Virus record (IMG/VR): IMGVR_UViG_3300035116_000031
Coordinates: 1 to 59,326 of that record
Source: a virus
Length of the DNA stretch: 59,326 nucleotides
Direction: 5' to 3' (one strand)
Part shown: piece after piece, positions 31,781-39,693 of the stretch
Layout of the letters: each line of letters opens with the position of its first letter
How positions within the stretch are numbered: position 1 is the stretch's first letter
The notes under the pieces: generated by a model
The model's database searches: none
What the model saw: only the letters and a program-made list of their open reading frames with translations
Told to the model about the DNA's origin: nothing
Position numbers and translations under genes: made by a program

Positions 31781-32373
31781 GCTGGCACCCCGCCGGGCAG
31801 GTGCTCGGCCAGGAACGCCTGTATGACGGGCAGGGGCACCGCGAAGCCGATGTTGCCCAGCGTGCGGTTCTCTTCCCGCTCTATCTGGTGCGGCACACCC
31901 ACCAGCTGCGCGTCGTAGTTGCACAGCAGCCCGCCCGATATGCCCTGCACCGCCAGGCCGGTGAATTGGTACCAGGGGTAGGATGGCCCCAGCGCCGCGC
32001 CGGGCAGGGCGGTAATCACCACCTCACCCGCCGTGCCATACAGGCCCGCCGCCGACCCCATGACGTAGCCGCGCTCGTAGATGCCTGGCTCGTCGGGGGC
32101 GATTTCCACCTCGGCGCGGTGCGGGATGCGCTGGGCCGTGCGGATGAGGGCCAGGTCGTTCACCACGTCGACGGACACGATGCGCGCGTTGACCCGCCGC
32201 ATGCGCCCGTTCTCCAAGAAGGCCACGGTGACCACCTGCTCCCCACGGACCACGTGCTCGCAGGTCAACACCCAGCTGTTGCGCGCCTGGTGCAGTACGA
32301 TGGACCCAGAGCCGACCAGGCCCCCCTCGACCTGGACGTAGCTCTGGGCCATCTTGTTCAACTCCTCGGTCAT
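31777..32373 (-). CDS. Trypsin-like serine protease (cytoplasmic)
   Basis: 198 aa from ATG 32373 (ATGA overlap). S1/HtrA-type fold with a plausible triad: H40 in LTCEHVV, D73 in VNDLALIR, S146 in VQGISGGLL. No signal peptide and no PDZ domain. It lies in the early region away from the capsid genes, so it is probably not the prohead protease; it could process a phage or host protein. Catalytic identity is well supported, substrate unknown. Confidence 0.7.
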   Translation of the reverse strand: MTEELNKMAQSYVQVEGGLVGSGSIVLHQARNSWVLTCEHVVRGEQVVTVAFLENGRMRRVNARIVSVDVVNDLALIRTAQRIPHRAEVEIAPDEPGIYERGYVMGSAAGLYGTAGEVVITALPGAALGPSYPWYQFTGLAVQGISGGLLCNYDAQLVGVPHQIEREENRTLGNIGFAVPLPVIQAFLAEHLPGGVPA

Positions 32374-33164
32374 CGGCCCGCCTTGCGCCCGTAGCGACGG
32401 CCACCGTAGTAGAAAGTCCCGTTGGCGAATTGAATCTGCGTCACGTGGAAGGTACGCCCGTTGCCCTCCACCTGGACCAGCGCGAAACCCTGACACCACG
32501 CATTAGGCTTCTTGGCGTACTTCATGGCGGGCGAGTCGACGTCGGCCAGATGGCCCGTCACGTACCCGGCCTTCTGCTTGCCCAGCGCCGAGCCGTAGAA
32601 CAGCTGCGGCGTGTGACAATGCCCGACCATGACCGCGTGTCCGTACGCGTCCAGGTGCTTCGCCGCCGCGTACTTGTTCGTCCATCGGCCGTGCGTCACC
32701 AGGAGGCGGCCCAGGCGGCAGTACGCCTCGGGGTAGCCGCGGTGGTAGACAAAGCCGCGCTCCTCCAGGTGCAGGCGCTTGCCGATGTCGGTGCCCTCGT
32801 CGTCCAGCCACACCGCGTTGTCCCCGCTGGTCATCCAGCGGCGCAGGCGGTCTTCGTGGTTGCCGTCGATGAAGTGGTTGTGCGTGCACTGCGGGCCGGC
32901 GGCGGTCATCCAGCGGTCCAGCTGGGCGTTGCCCTCGTTGAAGCTGTCCTTGATGCGCAGGCCTTCCAGCTCAGCGACGGAGCCCTTGGCATGCTTGGAC
33001 ACCTCGATGAGGTCCATGTAGTCGCCGTTTACGACCAGGCCGTCGGGCTTGATGTCGTGCATCAGCTCGCCCACTGCGTCGCAGGCGTTCTGGTCCTGGT
33101 ACTTAACGTGGACGTCGCTGACCACGGTGTAGAGCAGGGAAGTATCGTTTCTTTGAAAGCGCAT
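32370..33164 (-). CDS. Calcineurin-like metallophosphoesterase
   Basis: 264 aa. Full motif set: SDVHVK (D17, H19), VNGDYMD (D48), DGNHED (N102, H103), LLVTHGRW (H158), VGHCHTP (H182, H184). RBS GGAGGAAC, strong promoter upstream. Could hydrolyse nucleotides, nucleic-acid ends or phosphoproteins. Confidence 0.82.
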   Translation of the reverse strand: MRFQRNDTSLLYTVVSDVHVKYQDQNACDAVGELMHDIKPDGLVVNGDYMDLIEVSKHAKGSVAELEGLRIKDSFNEGNAQLDRWMTAAGPQCTHNHFIDGNHEDRLRRWMTSGDNAVWLDDEGTDIGKRLHLEERGFVYHRGYPEAYCRLGRLLVTHGRWTNKYAAAKHLDAYGHAVMVGHCHTPQLFYGSALGKQKAGYVTGHLADVDSPAMKYAKKPNAWCQGFALVQVEGNGRTFHVTQIQFANGTFYYGGRRYGRKAGR

Positions 33165-33175
33165 TTGTTCCTCCG

Positions 33176-33204
33176 ATATTGAGACGGGTTGATTAGGGTG
33201 TCAA
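33176..33204 (-). promoter_or_regulatory. Leftward promoter for the phosphoesterase-protease operon
   Basis: On the - strand TTGACA (33204-33199), 17-bp spacer, CAATAT (33181-33176), 12 nt before the ATG at 33164 with GGAGG between. Consensus -35 and ideal spacing. Confidence 0.6.
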
Positions 33205-33437
33205 GGTCTTAAAGAGCCGCCAGCAGAGCACCAGCACGCGACCCCATCGGGACCGCAAGCGACCAGCTCCCACGCACCCGCCGGACAGGCCTTCCAGTGC
33301 AGCTTGACGTCGTTGAATTCCTCGCACAAAACAGCGCGCGCAGCTTGCACACAGGCTTCCCGCTCAAAGCCGGTGCAGCAGCCCTTCACCTCCGCCAGCA
33401 CGAGGAGCCTCATGGCAAGCTGCGCGCGCGTCTCCAC
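33201..33437 (-). CDS. Small paralogous-family protein (family A), Cys-rich
   Basis: 78 aa from GTG 33437 (TAGTG overlap). LLVLAEVKGCCTGF corresponds to the first family helix and ARAVLCEEFNDVKLHWKA to the core; five Cys in total. The promoter for the next operon lies at its 3' end. Confidence 0.55.
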   Translation of the reverse strand: METRAQLAMRLLVLAEVKGCCTGFEREACVQAARAVLCEEFNDVKLHWKACPAGAWELVACGPDGVACWCSAGGSLRP

Positions 33438-33667
33438 TAGCGCACCACCGTCGGCACGCCACCCGCCACCACGACGCAGGCCTGCTCCAGCTTGCGCTGG
33501 ACCTTCTTGAGCAGGGCATGGGTCGCCACCACCTCTTCCTCCCGCTGGCTCAGCATCAGGCGGGCCAGGCGCAGCTTCTCCATGGCCGCTTCGTGGTTGG
33601 TCTTCGCGTCTCGGTGCTCGAACGCGGCGCTCTGCAGGTCCTCCAGCTGCTCCGGCGTGGCGCCCAT
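33437..33667 (-). CDS. Small coiled-coil protein
   Basis: 76 aa, ATG 33667 overlapping the nuclease stop (TAATG). Nearly all coiled coil (EHRDAKTNHEAAMEKLRLAR; 'LLKKVQRKLEQA'), with a short beta end. Possibly a partner of the upstream nuclease fusion, by coupling. Confidence 0.5.
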   Translation of the reverse strand: MGATPEQLEDLQSAAFEHRDAKTNHEAAMEKLRLARLMLSQREEEVVATHALLKKVQRKLEQACVVVAGGVPTVVR

Positions 33668-35529
33668 TAGCGCACCTCCCCGATGACGGTGATGCCTTCC
33701 CGCGCCAGGGCGATGTCCAGGAAGTCCTGGGCCTCGGGGTGGCTGGTCGGCACGTACAGCACGGCGGGCAGCTGGGAGAACAGCGCCTTCATCACCACCG
33801 CCAGCGCTCCCGGCCCGTTGCCGAACTTGATGAGCTTGTAGTGCGGGACCTTGGTCTGGGTGACGACCTCGGCGTGCACCAGGCCCATCCACTTGTGGAA
33901 GGCGGTGGGGTCCAGCTGGTCACCACCCACCAGCGGCCGGCAGTTGATGTAGATGCGCGAGGCGGGCAGGCCACCCGTGGGCGCGTCGCCGGTCATGACG
34001 ATGTCCTTGGACGGGTCGGTCGGGTGCGGCTGGATGCGGTCCAGAGCACCCTGGGGCGCCGCCGGGGGCTCACTGGGCGCGCTTTCGGCCGCGGGGGCGG
34101 TGGTGGCCGGGGCCTCTTCCGCCGGCGTCGTGGCGGGGCTGGCAGGGGCCTCAGCGGTGGTCTTGCGCGGGCGGCCGCGCTTTGCCTTCGGCGCCTGGTC
34201 GGCGGCCGGGGGCGGGGCGTCCTGCGCGGTGGCTTCGGCCACGGTGGTCATCGGGCACGGCGCGTCCGGCGGGGAGACCTCCGGCTGCCCCTCGCGGTGG
34301 GCGCACTGCGGGCACTTGTGTCCGGCTTCCACCGGGATGAAACCTTGCCCGTTGCTCGAGGCGTACCAGCCGCGACCGTTGCACGGCTGGCCCGGCTTGT
34401 AGCCGTCCACACCGAGGTCGCCCGGCGGTGGGGTGGTGTGCTGGTAGGGGGCCATCACCTGGGACGCGGGGGCCGGCGCGGCGGGCTCGGCCGCCACCGG
34501 GGCCGCCGGGGCCACCGGGGCCGCCGGGAGCTGCTTCGTGCGGGCGGCCATCTTCGCCTGGAGGCGGGCGGCCAGTTCGTCGACCTGGGTGGTTCCGGGG
34601 CTCGTTTCCATGGATTCTCCTTTGGTTGCTTCGGTTTGGAACAGGTTACTCAGCGAAGTCTCGCCCTGGACCAGGGCGTTCAGCGCGTTGGCTTCGGGGC
34701 AACGACCCTTGTGGTCGCAGCCCTGGTACATGTGGCACCGCTGGGCCGTGGCGTCACCCTCGACCTCCTGGATGAGCAGGTCCAGGCGGGCGGGCTCGTT
34801 GATGATGGCGTGCAGGTCGTCCCAGAGGCGGTCGCCCAGGGCCTCCATGTCCTTGACGTCGGCCACGATGCCCGCCCACTCCTTGGCGACCTGCTCCCAC
34901 TCCACCCACACCTCGACCTGCTTCGCGTCACCGTGGCGGACGACGTTCTTGGTCTTGATGTAGTTGTGACGCAGGCGGACGCGGTCCAGCCCGTGCTCCC
35001 AGATGGGGAGCCACTCGGGCGGCAGGATGTTCCAGCCCACCAGCTGCGGCAAGCGGAAGAGGTAGTAGGCGTAGATAATCAGCTGGGTGTTCTCGGCCAG
35101 CTGCTCGGGCGTCTTGGCGTACTTCATGTCGCTGGTGGTCTTGTGGTCGTCCACGCCAGCGACCACCAGGCCGGGGCTGGACGTCCGCCACGGGGGCAAG
35201 GCCACGTCTATGCCGCCGACCATGACAGGCCCGCCCGGGTACACCTCGAACTCGAACTCGTGCTCCACCAGCATGCCCGCCAGGCGCGGGGTGGGCAGCA
35301 TCGGGGCCACGGCGTCAAACTTGGTCAGGTGCGGGTGGCCCAGCGAAGGGTACGCCCCCGTCAGCAGGTAGTCCTCGAGCATCGCGTGGACCTCGGTCCC
35401 GGTGGCCAGCGCGCCCGTCTCTAGCTTGGGTCGCGTCAGCTCGGCCAGCTTCTCCGCCGCCCACAGCCGTTTGCAGCTGCGATAGGTGGTAATCTGGCTC
35501 GCCGAGACGTGGTGTTTCGGCCGGCTCAT
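33667..35529 (-). CDS. Cas4/RecB-like PD-(D/E)XK nuclease fused to linker, AT-hook and unknown C-terminal domain
   Basis: 620 aa, ATGA overlap upstream. The N-terminal nuclease has C19 in TTYRSCKRLW, the catalytic strand VVAGVDDHKTT (~125) and QxxxY-type NTQLIIYAYYL. Three Cys in QRCHMYQGCDHKGRCPE complete a likely 4Fe-4S site as in Cas4. An Ala/Pro-rich linker follows, then a Cys pair (KCPQC), an AT-hook-like KAKRGRPRKT (~447-456) and a C-terminal ~115-residue alpha/beta domain (YINCRPLVGGDQLDP). Probably end-resecting recombination nuclease; the fusion is unusual. Confidence 0.7.
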   Translation of the reverse strand: MSRPKHHVSASQITTYRSCKRLWAAEKLAELTRPKLETGALATGTEVHAMLEDYLLTGAYPSLGHPHLTKFDAVAPMLPTPRLAGMLVEHEFEFEVYPGGPVMVGGIDVALPPWRTSSPGLVVAGVDDHKTTSDMKYAKTPEQLAENTQLIIYAYYLFRLPQLVGWNILPPEWLPIWEHGLDRVRLRHNYIKTKNVVRHGDAKQVEVWVEWEQVAKEWAGIVADVKDMEALGDRLWDDLHAIINEPARLDLLIQEVEGDATAQRCHMYQGCDHKGRCPEANALNALVQGETSLSNLFQTEATKGESMETSPGTTQVDELAARLQAKMAARTKQLPAAPVAPAAPVAAEPAAPAPASQVMAPYQHTTPPPGDLGVDGYKPGQPCNGRGWYASSNGQGFIPVEAGHKCPQCAHREGQPEVSPPDAPCPMTTVAEATAQDAPPPAADQAPKAKRGRPRKTTAEAPASPATTPAEEAPATTAPAAESAPSEPPAAPQGALDRIQPHPTDPSKDIVMTGDAPTGGLPASRIYINCRPLVGGDQLDPTAFHKWMGLVHAEVVTQTKVPHYKLIKFGNGPGALAVVMKALFSQLPAVLYVPTSHPEAQDFLDIALAREGITVIGEVR

Positions 35530-35663
35530 CCGTACACCGCCGCCACCACCACGTTCGCCACTCCAAAGAACAGGTTCCACCAGGTGTTGAAGGTGACCTT
35601 CCCGTCCGCGATATTCACGGCGGCACTGTGCAGACACGCTCCTCCGACGATTGCGTTGAACAT
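35526..35663 (-). CDS. Small membrane-associated protein
   Basis: 45 aa with strong RBS AAGGAGGTT before ATG 35663 and ATGA overlap with the nuclease gene. C-terminal hydrophobic helix TWWNLFFGVANVVVAAVYG. Coupling plus RBS make it a convincing microprotein. Confidence 0.6.
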   Translation of the reverse strand: MFNAIVGGACLHSAAVNIADGKVTFNTWWNLFFGVANVVVAAVYG

Positions 35664-35690
35664 GCTAACCTCCTTGCTTTCTTTTTCGGG

Positions 35691-36158
35691 TCATTGACGC
35701 ACCTCGAAGCGCAACAGCACCTTCCAGCCGTGGTGCGCGGCTGTGATGGCGCCGAGCAGCCCGCGCGGGCGGGCGCCGGCTGTCAATGCCCCGTTCTGCA
35801 CAGCGCCCCAGCGCACGCGCACCCGCACGTTCGGGTACTGTCCAGCCAGGAACTCCTCCCAGGCAGCCTCCATGATGCGGGCTCGCTCACCGCGGCGGCG
35901 GGCGTTGACCTCGCTGTACTCGCGCGGCGCGGCTGCCTTGCCCAGCGTATCCACCACCATGTCGCGGGCCCACCCGTCCCCGCCCAGGCGCACCAGACGC
36001 ATGATTTCGTCGATGGTCTCCTGCGGCGCCAGAGGTGCCAGGGCGGCGGGCCGCTGGGCCGGGCCGTGGAAGGCGCGCGGCCGCGAGCGGCGGAAGTCGG
36101 CGGGCCACAGGTCCCTGGTCCGGTACAGGAGCCTGGCCATCGTCACCTGGCGGGTCAC
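35691..36158 (-). CDS. Small paralogous-family protein (family A)
   Basis: 155 aa from GTG 36158 (GTGA overlap). Family pattern: IDEIMRLVRLGGDGWARDMV, then AWEEFLAGQYPNVRVRVRWG and a C-terminal beta pair (GWKVLLRFEVRQ). Part of the tandem array 35691-37282. Confidence 0.6.
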   Translation of the reverse strand: MTRQVTMARLLYRTRDLWPADFRRSRPRAFHGPAQRPAALAPLAPQETIDEIMRLVRLGGDGWARDMVVDTLGKAAAPREYSEVNARRRGERARIMEAAWEEFLAGQYPNVRVRVRWGAVQNGALTAGARPRGLLGAITAAHHGWKVLLRFEVRQ

Positions 36159-36553
36159 TTGGACGTCCTCACCTGCCGCAACCGCCCGTCGCGCAGCCAC
36201 TGGCGCAGCTCCACTTTGATGCGGCACCACGGGTGGGTGTCTTCTTCGGTGCAGCTCCATTCGTCTCTGCGCCAGCCTCGAACCCCCACTCGGACCTCCA
36301 CCTCCGGGTACTGCCCCTGAAGCAGCTCGTACGCGGCGTTCTGCACGCGGTGGCGCAGCACCTCCCACCCCACGGTGGCCTCGTCCACGCGCCCACCTGG
36401 CTTCTGGTCCAGGTCGTCAAACAGTCCCGCCCTCCACGCCAGCTGCACCACGCGGTCGGCTTCAAGCAGCTGGCGCTGGCGCTCGGCGGCCGCTTCTGGC
36501 GTGCGCGCCTGGACGCTGCGCCGCTCGGCACGGGTGCGGCGCTGTTTACCCAC
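36155..36553 (-). CDS. Small paralogous-family protein (family A)
   Basis: 132 aa from GTG 36553. Basic N-terminus (GKQRRTRAERRSVQAR), ADRVVQLAWRAGLFDDLDQ, then AAYELLQGQYPEVEVRVGVR. The LAW..GLF and QYPEVEVRV parts are nearly identical in style to the protein at 36800, showing recent duplication. Confidence 0.65.
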   Translation of the reverse strand: MGKQRRTRAERRSVQARTPEAAAERQRQLLEADRVVQLAWRAGLFDDLDQKPGGRVDEATVGWEVLRHRVQNAAYELLQGQYPEVEVRVGVRGWRRDEWSCTEEDTHPWCRIKVELRQWLRDGRLRQVRTSK

Positions 36554-36803
36554 GGGTGCACCGACGGCGGCGGGCGAAGACCACGTTGAAGCGGTACCCC
36601 TTGTAGGCTTTCTGACGCCACACCTTCACTCGCAGGGTGGTCGGCAAGGTGCCCGCAAAGAAGTCCAGGACGATTCGCTTCACCGTATTGGCCGAAGCCC
36701 AACGGGTCCACGCCAGCGCACCCTCTTGGTCCGCCATGCGCGCTATACGGACGCACTCGCTGGCGTCCCTACTCCAAGACCTGGGCCGACGCGGGGCTCT
36801 CAC
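36546..36803 (-). CDS. Small paralogous-family protein (family A), divergent
   Basis: 85 aa from GTG 36803 (GTGA overlap). Contains IARMADQEGALAWTRWAS and VKRIVLDFFAGTLPTTLRVK with a very basic beta end (FNVVFARRRRC). Lacks the QYP triplet but keeps the helix-strand layout. Confidence 0.5.
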   Translation of the reverse strand: MRAPRRPRSWSRDASECVRIARMADQEGALAWTRWASANTVKRIVLDFFAGTLPTTLRVKVWRQKAYKGYRFNVVFARRRRCTRG

Positions 36804-37282
36804 CGGCGCACCGCTGCTTCAGCGCCGCCGAACGTGCGCGCCGGGCACTGCTTCAGCCGCTGCACATCGGTCCACGCGTCGAGCCGAATCTTGACGTGGA
36901 GGTCCGCGTACTGCTCGGCGAGCAGGTCGTAGGCCACACGCTTGATTTCTTCCACCACCGGCCCGACGTCCAACTCGCGCAGCCGCATCGGCACCGTGCG
37001 GTCGCCCCAGATGGCCTCATGGAAGACGCGCGCCTCCCACGCCAGTTGGAGCACACGGTCGGCCTCGGCCATGCGGTCCAGCTGGCCGATAAACTCCAGC
37101 GCGCCTGCTTCACGCGCGGTCTGCGAGAAGCGCTCGGCCGCGTACGGGTAGGGGTTGATGGTCCCGCCCGCCTTGTCGGCCATCTTGCGCAACAGCCGCT
37201 CCTCGAGCGCCTTGCCGCGGGCGGCGGTGGCGTCCTGGCGCACTTCGGCATCGGTGCGCGTGTCATGCATCTTATAGGGCAT
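36800..37282 (-). CDS. Small paralogous-family protein (family A)
   Basis: 160 aa from ATG 37282. An extended N-terminal helical region (ARGKALEERLLRKMADKAGG) precedes ADRVLQLAWEARVFHEAIWG and VAYDLLAEQYADLHVKIRLD. Clear paralog of the 36155 protein. Confidence 0.65.
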   Translation of the reverse strand: MPYKMHDTRTDAEVRQDATAARGKALEERLLRKMADKAGGTINPYPYAAERFSQTAREAGALEFIGQLDRMAEADRVLQLAWEARVFHEAIWGDRTVPMRLRELDVGPVVEEIKRVAYDLLAEQYADLHVKIRLDAWTDVQRLKQCPARTFGGAEAAVRR

Positions 37283-37574
37283 CGTCGTCCAGCTCCTTCA
37301 GGTAGGGCCCGTAACCAAACTCGGGCTGCACAATCAGGTCTCCTGCGTTGCCTGTCCCCCCGAAACGGTCTCTGGACGCGGCAACGCTGGCAATCACGAA
37401 GCAGGACATGGCGTACGACTCACGCAGGTCCCAGCCGGCGTCGCGCGCCACCGAAACAGCCAGGGCCCACATCTCGGGCTTCAGGTGCACCCATTCGACC
37501 TTCGACCCGGGGAGCGGGCAGGGCTCCCCGCTCAACAGCTTGGCCAGGATGTCCTTGACCTCCTCACGGGACAT
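37272..37574 (-). CDS. Small paralogous protein (family B)
   Basis: 100 aa from ATG 37574 (TGATG overlap). N-terminus SREEVKDILAKLLSGEPC and C-terminus PEFGYGPYLKELD are both mirrored in the next gene upstream. Function unknown. Confidence 0.55.
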   Translation of the reverse strand: MSREEVKDILAKLLSGEPCPLPGSKVEWVHLKPEMWALAVSVARDAGWDLRESYAMSCFVIASVAASRDRFGGTGNAGDLIVQPEFGYGPYLKELDDDAL

Positions 37575-37822
37575 CACAACCGCACCAGCGACGGGCCGTA
37601 TCCGTACTCTTCAGCGGTTATGAATTCCCCCCTCGGGTGCTCGTCTTCGGTCTGGTTACACACGAGTTTTCCGGTGTTCGGCTCGACCAGCTTCCACCCG
37701 CCAGGTTCAAGCACCGCGTTCAGCTCCTTGAGCACCTTCCTAGCGTTCAGGTATGTCCAGGCCCTCAAGTCCTCCCGCCCTTGCACGTAATGCGTCAGGA
37801 CGTGGACGGCCTCCTCGCGCAT
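37574..37822 (-). CDS. Small paralogous protein (family B)
   Basis: 82 aa from ATG 37822 (TGATG overlap with the HD gene stop). REEAVHVLTHYVQGRED and AEEYGYGPSLVRL match the termini of the protein at 37272; the middle differs (LEPGGWKLVEPNTGK). Confidence 0.55.
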   Translation of the reverse strand: MREEAVHVLTHYVQGREDLRAWTYLNARKVLKELNAVLEPGGWKLVEPNTGKLVCNQTEDEHPRGEFITAEEYGYGPSLVRL

Positions 37823-38553
37823 CACGGCACGTCCCCCAGGTCCGCCCGCACTTCGCGGTGCTCTAGGTCGCCGCCGCAGTCTCCACACACCCGGCGCCAG
37901 TACCCGCCGACGAGCGGTTCCACACCGTCGGTGTGCACCACCAGCACCCCGCCGCACGTCCGGCACGCGCCGGCACCGTTGCGGGGGTCGTCCAGGTACA
38001 GGTCGGCATAGCGGCGCAGGAACGTCGCGCGTGCGTTGTCGGCACCCCAGGGCACCACCGACCCGCGAAACTGGTAGGCCTGGGGGTTGCGCAAGGCCTC
38101 GGGCTGGCGCGTCAGGTCGCGCTGCTCGGCCGCGCACACCACCATGTCCGCCTCGTGCACCGCGGGGCTGCCCCACGCCGTCAGGCCGAAGCGCAAGGCG
38201 ATGGCCGACTCGAACACCTGCTCCACGGCGCGGTACCCCAGCATCTGCGGCGCCTTCTTGAACGGGCGGGGGATGTCCTTCAGGTAGGCCTCGGCCGCGT
38301 CGTGGAGCAGGGCCTCCAGGCGCAAATGGCGCGGCACGTGCCAGCTCACGAGCACGCAATGCTGGGCGACGGAGTAGTGCTCCCGCACATGACCGCCGAA
38401 GCGGCACTCCAGGGCCAAGGCGTGGGCGATGTCCTCGATGTGGAGGTCGTCCACCACAGGGCGCGTCGGGTCCACCAGCACGCCGTGGGGGTACGTGCGG
38501 ATGGCCTGGCGCCGCGGGGCAGGTGGCGGCGGTGGCGTGGCGGCGGGGTGCAT
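37822..38553 (-). CDS. HD-domain phosphohydrolase with C-terminal zinc ribbon
   Basis: 243 aa, RBS GAGGAG. HD motif: H65 in SVAQHCVLVS, H84-D85 in ALLHDAAEAY, D136 in VHEADMVV, the YfbR/DatZ-type layout, with KDIPRPFKK after the HD pair. The C-terminal ~50 residues add a zinc ribbon (CRTCGG ... CGDCGG). Likely a dNTP hydrolase; the ribbon is an unusual addition. Confidence 0.72.
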   Translation of the reverse strand: MHPAATPPPPPAPRRQAIRTYPHGVLVDPTRPVVDDLHIEDIAHALALECRFGGHVREHYSVAQHCVLVSWHVPRHLRLEALLHDAAEAYLKDIPRPFKKAPQMLGYRAVEQVFESAIALRFGLTAWGSPAVHEADMVVCAAEQRDLTRQPEALRNPQAYQFRGSVVPWGADNARATFLRRYADLYLDDPRNGAGACRTCGGVLVVHTDGVEPLVGGYWRRVCGDCGGDLEHREVRADLGDVP

Positions 38554-38554
38554 G

Positions 38555-38980
38555 TTACTCCTCCTCTTCTTCGTACCGGCCCTGGGCAGTAGCGCCCTCG
38601 GCGTCGGCAGGCTGCGCGCTCACCAGCACGATGGGGCCGGTGGTGTCTTCCTCGCTGTCGCGGCGCGGGGTGGGTGGTGCCAGGTTGGCCTCCAGCACGT
38701 TGCGGAGCTCCAACAGCGTCCCACCCAGCGCGCGCTGGAGGTCGGCCACCGGCCCGCCCGGCGCACCACCCTGGTACACCTCCAAGGCGTGGTGCACGGT
38801 GTGGGCGGTGGTAGTCAGGCGAAGCGCCTCCTGCAGCGCGGGCGCCAGGTGCGTGACGACCACCTCCAGCGCGCGCAGGCGGTTGGTAGCCGAACGAGCG
38901 CGCTCTTTGGCGTCGTCCAGCTGGTCTTGGAGCTCATCGAGCTCGAGGGCAGAGGGTGCAGCTTGCGCAGAACGTGACAT
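38555..38980 (-). CDS. Coiled-coil protein
   Basis: 141 aa, RBS GGAGAC. Long helix with heptads (LELDELQDQLDDAKERARSA), central 'LQRALGGTLLELRNVLEANL', acidic tail (RYEEEEE). Its stop lies in the RBS of the HD gene. Function unknown. Confidence 0.5.
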   Translation of the reverse strand: MSRSAQAAPSALELDELQDQLDDAKERARSATNRLRALEVVVTHLAPALQEALRLTTTAHTVHHALEVYQGGAPGGPVADLQRALGGTLLELRNVLEANLAPPTPRRDSEEDTTGPIVLVSAQPADAEGATAQGRYEEEEE

Positions 38981-38994
38981 GTAAGTCTCCGTTT

Positions 38995-39029
38995 ACAAAG
39001 GCCCGGGGGTCACTACAGCGCCCCCGGGC
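38995..39029 (-). terminator. Hairpin terminator
   Basis: 9-bp stem GCCCGGGGG / CCCCCGGGC (39001-39009, 39021-39029), 11-nt loop, then CCTTTGT on the - strand. Follows the gene ending at 39046. Confidence 0.55.
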
Positions 39030-39045
39030 GGTTTGGGCTGTGGGG

Positions 39046-39669
39046 CTAGCGTCCCCGACTGAAGGCTCGGACCAGCTTGCGGGTGGCTGCCCGCTCTTCC
39101 CGGCCCAGGGTGGCGCGGTTGCTCATGAGCAGCTCGGTGATGTACTGGTCGGCCAGCGCGGCACTCAGGCAGTTGGAGGGCTTGTCGCCCACGTCGATGG
39201 GGCCGAACAGGTCCTGCGCGTAGAAGTGCTCAATACCGTACATCTCGGACAGCTCGTAGCCCAGGCTGGCCCCGTCCTCGTAACCCTTCTTTTCCACCGC
39301 GTTGGCGGCGGTGGCCATGGTGCCCAGCAAGCAGGAGCACGAGCGCCCACCGTCGCCGAAGGTGGAGCCGTCAACCTTGCCACGGCGCAGGCGGGCCAGC
39401 ACGAATTCACCCTCGTACAGCGGCGCGGCGGCGATGACGTCCACGAGGCTGTTGTGCTGGTACTCGAGGTCCGTCTGGTCGTAACTGTTGAGGCAGGTGT
39501 CGTAGAAGCCCTTCGCCTGCGCCCAAGCCACCACCGCGCCGCGGAAGGTGTTCAGCTCGACGGGGGGCTCGGGTAGCTGGTGCCGAGCGAAGCCCTGCCC
39601 GATGCACGCGCGGCACTCCGACATGGGGTTGGTGTGCCCGTTGCTCAATCCTTCTTCTTTGATGTCCAT
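39046..39669 (-). CDS. Hypothetical protein
   Basis: 207 aa, RBS AAGGAGACC. Contains CRACIGQGFARHQLP, 'GAVVAWAQAKGFYDTCLNSY', SCSCLLGTMATAANAVEKKG and 'MSNRATLGREERAATRKLVR'. Acidic, Cys-containing, soluble. Encoded directly after the primase-helicase, so a replication accessory is possible; no family recognised. Confidence 0.55.
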   Translation of the reverse strand: MDIKEEGLSNGHTNPMSECRACIGQGFARHQLPEPPVELNTFRGAVVAWAQAKGFYDTCLNSYDQTDLEYQHNSLVDVIAAAPLYEGEFVLARLRRGKVDGSTFGDGGRSCSCLLGTMATAANAVEKKGYEDGASLGYELSEMYGIEHFYAQDLFGPIDVGDKPSNCLSAALADQYITELLMSNRATLGREERAATRKLVRAFSRGR

Positions 39670-39693
39670 TGTGGTCTCCTTGGTTGTCGGTTT

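Noticed and set aside
27188-38553. A complete 2-aminoadenine (Z) genome pathway
   Set aside because: MazZ-like and HD enzymes are present but no PurZ-like protein is encoded in the window.
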